From positions 15,291,248 through 15,355,247 of the forward strand of contig NC_034010.1 of assembly GCF_000346465.2 (NCBI RefSeq): a stretch of DNA of 64,000 bases. The letters are read 5' to 3'. Shown here piece by piece: positions 23,401 through 32,770 of this stretch. Position 1 is the stretch's first letter. The number at the start of each line of letters is the position of its first letter. A program made the translations under genes and the position numbers. The notes beneath the pieces are model-generated. The model searched no databases. It was not told the origin of the DNA and saw only the letters and a program-made list of their open reading frames with translations. The DNA comes from Prunus persica. Lineage: Eukaryota > Streptophyta > Magnoliopsida > Rosales > Rosaceae.

Positions 23401-24258
23401 TTAATAAAAATTTAAAACAGAGTGAGTAGGCTTACAATTAATTTTGCTTTCTCTGCCACCTTTGGATCCGGGATGTTACCATGTTTGTCCTGTCTAGCTC
23501 TCTTCCATAAGGTAGATCGATCAATTTCTACCCCAGGCATGGTTTCCTCCAATTGATCCTCCAAACCAGCATATCCTTTTCGAGACAATCGATGATTGTA
23601 CTCAAGTTTCTCCCTAATCTGTGCATGTTAAGAATGCACAGACTCAAAATCTTTGGATAACCTTGAAGCTACAAAGGCATCCCATTGTGCTTTCTCTATG
23701 AATTTATATGTTTCAGGGGGTTGGCTTAATCTCTCCCTGTCATTGGTGTATGGAAGGATATAATGCCTCGTTAGTGTAGACTTGAAATCCTTCCATTTCT
23801 TGGCAGCAGAAGCTAACACAGACTTCTTGCCCCCTTGACCTACCACAAAAGCAATGTCAACTGCTTCCCAAATCTGCTCCTTTATACCCTTGGGGATTTG
23901 AGCCCATTTCATGTTCACAAGTGGAACTCTGGAGCGTGCCAACACACCAATGTAGGACTGCATCTCACTATGTGCTTGGCCAATTCCTTTCCCCCTTTTA
24001 TTGTACTCAACAATTGGACTGAGTTTCTGAAGTTCTCTTCACAACACGAGGCATTGTGCTCATACCTCGACCAGACTTTGAATCATCAGAGATTGTTGTC
24101 GTGCTGGTTGGTTCTGTCTCAGCAGATGATGAAGCAAACTTCATCTTCTTCGAAGACTTCATCTTCTTCGAAGACTTCTCTTGAGGAGTTACCATTCCAA
24201 GCTCCTTACCTACATTTTTCTTGGAGCCAGAGTCCTTACTTTGGTCTTGATAAACCAT
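20412..24258 (-). pseudogene. CACTA-borne transposase-associated gene with C-terminal Ulp1 (C48) protease domain, broken
   Basis: Seven exons with consistent phases: 24258-23436, 22953-22477, 22099-21959, 21720-21497, 21362-21192, 20956-20677 and 20507-20412. Exon 1 starts MVYQDQSK and includes the plant En/Spm (Ptta-type) block around MQSYIGVLARSRVPLVNMKW and YNHRLSRKGYAGLED. Exon 2 is coiled-coil-like (EENKKMEAKAREEALRMEAR). Exon 3 is an extreme Lys/Glu/Asp run. Exons 4-6 form a Ulp1-like cysteine protease: LHWILLIV (His), YFLDPLSGN (Asp), KQPSSVECGYYVMRFM (Gln and Cys). Exon 7 ends EIDEV-like EAIDEVRNEWAEF. Two lesions kill the frame in exon 1: a frameshift near 24005-24035 and an in-frame TAA at 23628-23630. 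The protease half is uninterrupted with its catalytic residues. About 737 codons in all. A noncoding leader exon may lie upstream of 25131. Confidence 0.85.
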
Positions 24259-24603
24259 TTTTACAGACAAAACTGCAAGTGAAAATATTTCAGGGAAAGA
24301 TTAAGAACACAAACGACGGTTATTAATAAAATACGACGTATGATATGATTTTAAACGACGCAATGAAATAATCTCAGACATAATAAATGTTTAAAACCAA
24401 GGTAATTAAACAACGACGAAATAATATAAAATAAGACGTAATAATAACTTATTACGTCGATATTTACCGGACGACGTGATAATTAACTATAAACGACGAA
24501 ATATTTATATAACGTCGTGGTATTGATGTTCACACGACGTCAATAGTAATATACCGTCGTCTCTATAAGGATCCAAAACCCTTCTCTCTTTCTCTGTGAA
24601 TGT

Positions 24604-24868
24604 TTGATTGCAGATTTGATTTTTCTGAACCACGGTTTTTGTTTTCTAATTTGATAAAATACAAGGCCAAGAAAGAAAGTTTTGGAATCTTATATAGACG
24701 ACGGTATTTTAATATGACGTCGTGGTATTAACATTCACACGACGTAAAACAATAAGATACTGTCGTCTATATTAGATACCAACCCTACTTTCTTTTTCTT
24801 TATATTTTATCAAATTAGGGAAAAACAAAAACCATTGTTCAGAGAAATCAAACCTGCAATTAAACAAG
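24604..24868. repeat. Large inverted repeat (about 100-base arms) in the CACTA gene's leader region
   Basis: 24604-24702 and the reverse complement of 24762-24868 are closely similar: both read TTGATTGCAG/TTAATTGCAG, TTTGATTT, CTGAAC, GGTTTTTGTTTT, CTAATTTGATAAAATA, AAAGAAAG and TATAGACGAC. The spacer is about 60 bases, itself with CGTCGT motifs. A transcript would fold into a long hairpin. A third, diverged copy of an arm lies at about 24975-25085. Confidence 0.8.
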
Positions 24869-25131
24869 CACATAAAAAAAAGACTATAATTTTAAAAATA
24901 ACTTTGTCAATTTTCAGACGACGCTAGAACGACTGATGAACTGTCGTGGTCTACATATTTAACCACGTAAATAAGAAGCTACCGTCGTCTTATTTAGTTG
25001 AGGTAGTTGTCTTCAAAGTTGGAAACTTTCCCTCTTTGTCTGTATATTTTATCAAGGTAAAAAGATTTTTCAAACAAAAAACGTATGAGCATGCAAAACA
25101 GCAACCAAAATAGTGAAAATGAAAGCTTACC

Positions 25132-27780
25132 TTTTGCGTGCAATGAAAGCAAGAGGAAGACGATGTTTAAGTTCAGAGACGACGAAGAAGACGAGAGGAA
25201 GACGATGAGATACTCTGACAGTGCTCTGACAAGGAAAAAAGACAAAGTTTTCTCTGGGAGATTGAAATTTTTAATCGGGTTTGGAAACAGTGCATGTGTA
25301 AGTCAGGTAGACGAAAAGTTGCTTACATATAAAACCATTTCAAAAAAATAATACGGCGATTACATATAACTACGACGTATAAATTACAAAATACGACGGT
25401 ACATTTAACTTCGGACGTGGTAAATAAATACGACAGTAGAGTTGTAGGTACCGTCGTAGTAAACTCAAAAATTAAAGTACATAAGTAATAACTCGCGTCA
25501 TGGTAGATTATTTAACACGTCGTTTTTATTAATGTACCGACGTGGATTTCTGTAATATACGTCGGTCATACCGACGTTGATTTTACAATTTAAACGAAAG
25601 TTTTTTTTCTAAGGACCGCCGTTGGTTTTAAAAATTTATTCTATAAATTTGTCGCTTTCATTCATTTTCGGTTTACATTTAGGATTCCAAGTTCTTCCTC
25701 TCTCAGAGACACTGTCTCTCACATCTCAAAGACAATAATTTGGATGTCTTTCTCAAAGAGAAATTGAGCTTACTCGTATCAAATCTATGTCCACAAGAAG
25801 AAGCTTGTCAACTAGCCTTCTCACTTCCTTGATCAAGCCTGATAGGACACTTAGTGCTTCTGAATACTCCTTGCTTTCCATCAAAAGAGATGCAAGCCTG
25901 GCCTCCACTCGCTGTCGAAGGAAAGTTCGCTTCTCAGGGAAATTTGAAGATCAGATGTGCTTGATCCTCTGCTTGATTTTCTTGGCTAAGAAGATCCGTC
26001 AGATTTGTCATAGCCTCTTCCTTTATCCGTAGAGCTTCATAAGAAGAAGATGGGTTTCAAGAATGCGATAAAGAATAGAAATGGCTTCAGATGGCCTCTA
26101 AAGCATGAGCAATGGAATCAGTAGTTGCTGGGAGATATGATGAAGACATTGTCAATGCTTTGAACTATACAAGTCCTGCAGAAAGATAAATTTAAAGGAC
26201 CAAACTATTAAAGAAACTGAAACAATGGCGGTTTTCTATTCTACCGTCGTCTTTTCTCGTCATCTATATTAAGGTAAGATGGCGGTAGATTTATAATTAC
26301 CGACGTAGATTATTTTGTTAAACGTCGTTAAGTGTAATACAACCGACGTGGATTTTATTTTTAAATTATAAATAGAGTTTATTTTTCCGAATTTTTTCAG
26401 TTTTAGTTTTCAATTACAAAGCGTGATAAAAGATTTTTCTTTCCCGAGAAAATTTAAAATGAGGGAAATTAATGTTCTAGAATTTGTAAACTAACACGAC
26501 GCAATATTACTAACCCGAGGAAATTATAAATAGATTTTGCTTTCCCGAAGAAATTTTAAATTAATTCAGTTTGAAACAACGACGGTTTTTTGTTATGCCG
26601 TCGTTTTTAACTAACACGACGCAATATTTATTTTGCGACGTGGAATCTTTTCATTTAACGTCGTTAGGTTTAATATAACCGACGTGGATTTGAATTTTTA
26701 AATTATGAATAGAATTTTTTTTCCCGTGACCTTTCAGTTTATTTTTCAATTACACTGCGTTATAAATAGAGTTTTTTTTCCGGAGGAAATTTAAAATGAA
26801 GGAAATTAATGTTCTGAAATATGTAAAGTTTCTTTTTTGGATGACAGATTTAAATAAAATAAGAATATAAAAACAACGACTGTTTTTGTATTACTGTCGT
26901 CGTTTTTCGTCGTCTTAAGTAAGACTAAGACGACGTAATATATTTGTTGAGCGACGTTGATTTATTTTTTAAACGTCGTTAGGTATAATATAACCGTCGT
27001 TGAAAATTGTCTCTCTGATTGCAAATTTGCAACGACGTTAGGTATAATATTTGTAGATACACAAACGCACACACATCATCAACTTCCAAAAAATTGTCTC
27101 TCTGATTGCAAATCTGTGTCATCTGTTAATATTATGTCCTTGGGATCTCAGAAAAATCTGATTATGTCGGCGGTTTTCTATATAAACCGTCGTGGTTATT
27201 TCAATTCTTGTCATGAAGTAGATCTACCGACGTAGGATAAGAAAATCAAAGAAAAAAATTGTTAACAAAAATTCTTATTAAGACGACGGTTTAAATTAAA
27301 GGTACGACGTATAAAATGAATAAATACGACGTTAAATTTTATAGTACGATTTAAAGATAACGTCGTAGAACTATACGAGAATGACGTCGATATATTTATA
27401 TTTTTCGTCGTTCTACATTAATTTAATACGGCGATATTTTGTATTTTAAAGCCGTGGATTTGTTTGTAATTATACGGCGTCTTATACGAAAACCTCGTCG
27501 TGTTATTTTATGAGTAAAAACGGCGGCTTTTATTGAAATCGTCGTCTTTACTTTCTACGTCGGTCGATTCATAACTTCTGCCGTTCTTTGTTGGCTTTGA
27601 TTTTACACTGCGGAAATCTGTTTCAAATAGACGTCGGTTGTTTAATTAGGTACGTCGTTGTTTTTGAACAGCCATTTGAATCTCCATTTTTTAGTTGTCT
27701 AAGGTGGTATTACACGACGGTGTTTTTAGAACCGTCGTCTTTTTAAAAACCACGACGATTTTCACTTAGACCGTCGTTGT
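25132..27780. repeat. CACTA right subterminal region, motif arrays and tandem duplications
   Basis: No protein-coding gene is recognised apart from a possible leader exon near 25131-25260. The sequence is a dense mix of CGTCGT/ACGACG and extended ACGACGGT/ACCGTCGT words. A block of about 325 bases is duplicated (about 26363 and 26690: AATAGAGTTT...CAATTACA...AGGAAATTAATGTTCT). A shorter piece, AATTGTCTCTCTGATTGCAA, occurs at about 27005 and 27094. Confidence 0.75.
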
Positions 27781-27784
27781 TTTC

Positions 27785-27814
27785 TGGTCGTCTTTTTCAC
27801 TTTTTGTAGTAGTG
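27785..27814 (-). repeat. CACTA right terminal inverted repeat
   Basis: Inverted copy of the left end, finishing CTTTTTGTAGTAGTG, directly followed by the CTC target duplication. Confidence 0.93.
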
Positions 27815-27817
27815 CTC

Positions 27818-28112
27818 TTTTTCTTCAGGTCATTTCTCATGAATTTGAGCCTAGTATTTATAGGCCAAGAATTGGGTCTTGGTTTGGAATCCCCAATCTG
27901 AATCCCTTGATTTGTGAGATTGATTTCTAATTTGATTCAATTTCAGCTAATTGATTTAATTTATCTCTTAACTAAGTCAAAAATCTTCATTTAGGGAAAT
28001 TAACTCATAATTTAGGAAGATGACCAAATAAGGATAATTTATTCCTTTTTGGCACATGATTTCATTTGATTGATGAAGCTCTTAGATGTTGACATGTGTC
28101 AGCTCCAGTAAA
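27818..28112. other. Non-coding flank of the CACTA insertion
   Basis: AT-rich sequence with a TATA-like TATTTATAGG near 27856. No ORF of note. It continues the sequence that lies left of 15547, the pre-insertion site being split by the CACTA element. Probably part of an older repeat. Confidence 0.4.
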
Positions 28113-28374
28113 CACCTTTGTCTGCGTGAGTCATGTGCCACCACAAGAGAAGCCATGATGACCACCGTGGCACTTGCCACGAGAACCACCGCGCGGATGG
28201 GAGGATCCTTGGTGAGAGGTGGATGAGCCTGGCTGAGATGAAGGGTGAGTGGTGATGAGGGCTGTGGTATTGTCTGCGGAGGCCGAGGAGCGAGAAGTTT
28301 GGTTCTCAAAGAATAGCAGACGAGAGCGGAGGTCTATGAAGCTTGGCAGAGTGGGTTGATTCAGGATGGTGGTA
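28113..28374 (-). pseudogene. Copia gag C-terminal fragment, copy 1
   Basis: Nearly the same sequence as 29711-29974 and starting at the same point (CACCTTTGTCTGCGTGAGTC). On the minus strand it matches the Gly/Ser/His-rich C-terminal part of the copia gag at 29711-30488. It is truncated at both ends and has no start codon. Confidence 0.75.
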
Positions 28375-28429
28375 AAATGATCCCCGCCTTGAGTAGTAGC
28401 TAGGTTAGGAAGGGTGAATGGCGGTGTGG

Positions 28430-29705
28430 AGTTTTTCCGTCGCCGGAAATGACTCTACATTCCCACGCGGGAATTGAATATTATGGTTTATTGTGAGAAG
28501 TTATATGATTACACTATGTTAAGTACCATCCCCCGGTTACTAGGCTTCCCACATGTGGCGTTGGAAATTTTTCGGCATGTAGGAAGAATATATGATTATC
28601 TGGTCTCACACGTGGCGTTGGAAATTTTCCGGCATGTGATGATGTAGTCTGCGCGTGTAGGACTTAGTATTTGAGCCATAGGTGTCGTTGGATATTTTCC
28701 GGCTTGTGCGCTATAGAGTTTCGTCCCCCGGTTGGACCGCTCATCTCTAGACGCAGGATAGAAACTGGAAATCCTGCGGGCTAGCCAAACAATCCCCTGG
28801 TTGGATTGTTTCTCCGGTACCTAAGTAGTGTGATAAATGCTTCGTATATATGTGTGTGTATATATATATAGGCATAAATCAGTTTTAAAGTATATATAGT
28901 GGTTTGGAAGAATCAGTATAAATTATTGTGAATAAAGTTTAGAGATAGAGTGGTTGGTTTAAAAGGGTTTCGGCAGATAAATATTTTGTATATATGTATA
29001 TATATGTGTCGGTATAAATCATTTTTAAAGTATATATAGTGGTTTGGAAGAATCAGTATAAATTATTGTGAATAAAGTTTACTGATAGAGTGGTTGGTTT
29101 AAAAGGGTTTCGGCGGATAATGTTTTTGATCATTAAGTAAAAGTTAGTGAATCTGCATGTTTTGAGCATTTTTTTTACACGGTGGGGTTATTATGTTGTT
29201 TCGAAATTTTAATGCAAACTTTGTTTTTGTTCACTCACATGTTTTCTATTTTGCGCCCCCCAGACAGTAGTCGCTCAAGGGAGAGTTGCAAGCCGAGTCC
29301 GAGGCCCTGAATCGTGAACATCAGTAGAATAGGTTTCGAGTATTTTCTTTCTATTCAACTGGCTGTTCTTGTAAACTAAATTCGTTAGATGCTAAATTCA
29401 ACTGGCTGTTCTTGTAAACTAAATTCGTTAGATGCTTTGTTATCGCCCATGTTAGGTTATACTTGTGAGGCTAGAGGCCATTCAGTTTATATTGTTGAAT
29501 GTTGAATGCATGCTGCTAGTTGGGACTATATTGTGTTTGTTATACAGGTTGAAATTTTTGGAATTGTCCAAGTACAGAGGAGACTCTGCAGAAATTTCGG
29601 CAGAAGTCTCAATATTAGAATGTGGGCCCGGCATCGGTATGATGTCAGAAATAAGACGGGATTCATCCCTGTTTTCGAGGAATTCGGGGCCCGTCCTGTC
29701 ATCCA
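28430..29705 (+). repeat. Second, 3' copy of the long LTR-like repeat
   Basis: Related to the last part of 8870-13165 (same CCCCCGGTT blocks, same GTGGGCCCGGCATCGGT and GGAATTCGGGGCCCGTCCTG ending). It contains local tandem duplications: a unit of about 138 bases at about 28877 and 29017 (TATATATAGTGGTTTGGAAG), and a unit of about 44 bases at about 29367-29436 (CAACTGGCTGTTCTTGTAAA). It is bounded on both sides by copies of the same copia gag fragment. No coding. Confidence 0.6.
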
Positions 29706-29710
29706 GTGCC

Positions 29711-30488
29711 CACCTTTGTCTGCGTGAGTCATGTGCCACCACGAGAGAAGCCATGATGACCACTGTGGCACCCGCCACGAGAACCACCGTGCGAATGGGA
29801 GGATCCTTGGCGAGAGGTGGATGAGCCTGGCTGAGATGGAGGGTGAGTGGTGATGAGGGATGTGGTATGGTCCGCGGAGGCCGAGGAGCGAGAGGTCTGG
29901 TTCTCAAAGACCAGCAGACGAGAGCGGAGGTCTGTGAAGCTTGAGAGAGTGGGTTGATTTAGGATGGTGGTGATAAGCGTGGAGAAGTCAGAACTAAGGC
30001 TTTTGGATGGAGAAGAGGGCATCGACAATATGATTGAGATACTCATCTATGGTTTGAGATCCTTTTGTCATGTCATGAAGTTGGAATCGAAGGCTGGATG
30101 CACTTGCAAGATTGCGTTGGGCATAATGGTTCTGTAAGCACTCCCAAATTGATTGGGCAGATTCATGACCCACGGTTAAGGAGAGAACAGCAGGAGATAG
30201 AGTTGTGGTGATGTAGCTGACGACAAGTTGGTCATGTTGGCACCAAGAGAGAAAATCAGGGTTAGATTTGGTAACAGTAGTGGTTGAGGAGGGAGTGTCG
30301 GGGCAGCAGAGGGAGTAGTGGTAGTTAAGGTGATAAATTCATATGGTGAAGGATTTTATCCATCGACAAGCTTCCAGAGGTCATGACCCATAAGGAACGA
30401 CTTGATTTGGCGGAGCCAGAAAAGATAATTGGAGGCGTCAAGTTTGAGGAAGTGTGAGGTGTTAGGGCCGGGAAGAGAGGAGGCCATG
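29711..30488 (-). pseudogene. Ty1/copia gag gene, truncated and interrupted
   Basis: The minus-strand ATG at 30488 begins MASSLPGPNTSHFLKLDASN, a typical RE1-like copia gag start, followed by YLFWLRQIKSFLMGHDLW and an early stop. Further gag sequence resumes around 30010 (SSPSKSLSSDFSTLITTILN) and runs into a Gly/Ser/His-rich tail near 29740. Protease and pol are absent: homology ends at 29711 where the LTR-like repeat begins. Gag would package element RNA; this copy cannot. Confidence 0.8.
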
Positions 30489-30545
30489 AGGATCAGAAAG
30501 AAAGATAGGGTGAGACTTCAAGGAAAGAATTGAAAGGCTGATACC

Positions 30546-30759
30546 ACGTAAAGGAGAATTTCCCGATGAATATTTCATTAGCATTGATATAGATTATATA
30601 CACACTTTAGTAGAGATACAAAAGGTAAGAAATATGAAATACAATCAATTATAATTAATCAGTAATTAGAATCAGTGACAGCTATTATCTAATCAAGGCA
30701 ATGAAGGAGAAGATCTTGTAGGGGAGGAGAGCTGACCGGGCTTGATTGCTGCACTAACA
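30546..30759 (-). repeat. 5' LTR of the truncated copia element
   Basis: On the minus strand it starts TGTTAGTGCAGCAATC (plus 30759) and runs about 210 bases to a tRNA-Met-type primer-binding site (TGGTATCAG, near 30538-30546), just before the gag ATG at 30488. No partner 3' LTR lies in the window. The inner border is approximate. Confidence 0.6.
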
Positions 30760-30764
30760 CATAT

Positions 30765-32312
30765 ATATGGTAATTCTGCAGAAATATGCTGTTTTGAAAT
30801 CCTATGATAACAAGGCTCTGAGTTATAAATCGGATGTGAGACAGGACAACAGGAAGGAGAGGTACTTTTAGTGTTCTCTCAGGCCCACGTTATATCCAGA
30901 AAATCGAACTCATTTCTTCGTGAAATTTTTTATGGATTCTTCTATTATTATAAATGGAATCTACGAAAGGATTTATGGACTGTTACAAATTAGTACAATG
31001 TGCAAAACAGAGGACTCTAAGAAGTGTCATTATAGAACAGAGTGGAAGATGGGGTTTAAATTCTTGGGTCAAATTTTAAAATTGAAGAATTAGATATTGA
31101 AGATGAACGCTTGGTTGTTGATCTTTCGGACGATTGTGATAGCTTTGATGTGGGCCTCTACAGAGTTCAGCTGATTGGAATATGGTTGATAAGGGTTTAC
31201 AATAGTTTCCTGCAATAGAGGACCGAACCAAATGCGAACAACCATCTGCGATTTGGTTGCAATTTCCAGACACTTGAATGTCATTCTTCTTGTTCCATAG
31301 CTAAAATTTCTTCCTGGGTGACAAGGGTGGAGGTGGTGGGATGAGGTCTCCTAGGCAGACACACCATTTATCAAGGCAAATGCAGTTGCATCTCTCTTTT
31401 TTTTGGGTCAAGAATGCAGTTGCCTTGCTCCGGCTCCCTTGTGAGGATCTGCATTGAAGCAATTTGTTTTCCTCAATAAAATTTATAAAATTTCATTCTA
31501 CTAGTAAAATTAATAGGCCATTCCAATTGTTCTTATTAGATGACAAATTTGTTTCATATTACATACGTCGTGTTTGTGTTATGTTGTGCCCTTTTTTATC
31601 TTCTTTGGGTCACCAAACTGATGCTAGCTAACTCATTTACAGTTCATTGGAATGATGAAAAAAACAAAAAAGAAATAGAGAAATATAGAAATATAGAATT
31701 GCAAGATGCAAACACCAGAACGGCAAGAACTGTACATGAGGGTACCATGCTAACTAAAAAAAAAAAAAAAAAAAATCATTCCCAAGAGCTGTACATGAGG
31801 TAGCTTGCCAGCTAGCAAACATGGGACGAGAATGATTGCAATTCAATATTGTCCTGGTGAACGTTTACTCTTTGTTTTCACACACATTAATACTTCCTCG
31901 TCTATTTTATCCAATCTTGTTTCGACCCAAAAAAAAAAAATTTATCCAATCTTGTACTGGTTCCGTTTTCTTTTGTTTTACAGAAAGAGTTCAATTACAA
32001 ACAGAAATCACACGGGCACACAAGTTCGAAAATATTAAAAATAAAATGGAAGGGGAACAATTCAAAGGCAACTCATGCAAGGGCGGAAGGAGGAATTTTG
32101 CAATAGGTGGGTTAGCTAAAGTTATTAGCTTAAAATTTAATAATCATATTTTTTTGTACTTACAGTTTCTATATTATTTCTAGAAATAAACAATATACAT
32201 TAAATTATATAAACCATGCTAATTCATAGCTCTATTATTAAAATGAAAGTCTGTTCAACAATATAATTGAAATTGTACAAATTAATGTGTATTTTAATTG
32301 ATGCCCAACAAT
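30765..32312. other. Intergenic, no gene recognised; two small poly(A)-associated duplications
   Basis: No convincing coding. Two features stand out. A perfect 15-base direct repeat (TTTATCCAATCTTGT, 31906-31920 and 31941-31955) flanks TTCGACCC plus 12 A. Near 31725-31810 there is an imperfect repeat (AAGARCTGTACATGAGG) around a run of about 21 A. Confidence 0.5.
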
Positions 32313-32324
32313 TAAATTCATAAA

Positions 32325-32560
32325 GAATTAGACTTTTTTGAAAGCCACGTCCTCAAAGAGGGAGCGTACCAAGATAATATCATGCACAAGCAGTTTAATA
32401 CTCTGAGGGATGGAAGCTGCCGGATTGACACCGTGGATAATAAGCATAGAATCACCTTCAATCATCTTTTTACTCCACCCATTGTGAACATGATAAGCCA
32501 AACCATCTCGCAAAGCAAGGCATTCAGCCACAACGATAGCAAAGCAAGGCATCTATAATT
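32325..32560 (-). pseudogene. RNase H-type (RVT_3) domain fragment
   Basis: The minus frame reads VAECLALRDGLAYHVHNGW, then KKMIEGDSMLIIHGVN and IPQSIKLLVHDI. This is the pattern of the plant RNase H-like domain found in LINE-derived and stand-alone genes, with the acidic residues of AE and GDS preserved. Only about 75 residues remain, with no N-terminal DGS motif. It is probably the tail of a decayed LINE-type gene. Confidence 0.65.
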
Positions 32561-32770
32561 CTTTTCTTTAACCTTAAAAATATGAGATGCCGTGATGTCG
32601 GTGTGAGCTTACTTTATTCTATCAACTTAAAAATGAGATGCCTTGATGTCATGAGATCATGACGTCACGAGGCCATGGTCATTTTTCTGATAAATAACAT
32701 ATCAAAGACACAGAATGTATCTTGCTGCACACAGAATTGAGGAATTAAAGTGAGAGAAAGAAGAGAGAAA

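Larger units (their letters stand above)
15550..27814 (-). mobile_element. CACTA (En/Spm) DNA transposon, 12.3 kb, gene-carrying but defective
   Basis: Starts CACTACTACAAAAAAG and ends with the inverted CTTTTTGTAGTAGTG. The terminal repeats are about 28 bases including AAAAAGACGAC. The element is flanked by a perfect 3-bp duplication CTC (15547-15549 and 27815-27817). These features define CACTA elements. Inside, genes read on the minus strand: an Ulp1-containing tnp gene (20412-24258) and the 3' end of a TNP2-like transposase (17159-18182). The DDE catalytic part of TNP2 is absent, so the copy cannot move by itself. Nearly all non-coding sequence, introns included, is studded with ACGACG/CGTCGT and extended ACGACGGT/ACCGTCGT motifs, the probable TNPA-type binding sites. 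Internal tandem duplications add to the length. Confidence 0.95.

Noticed and set aside
25787..26032. Plus-strand 81-residue Ser/Arg-rich ORF inside the CACTA element
   Set aside because: No family match, lies opposite the element's gene orientation near its leader region, and lacks splice or promoter context. It might be part of a leader or captured fragment but this cannot be shown.
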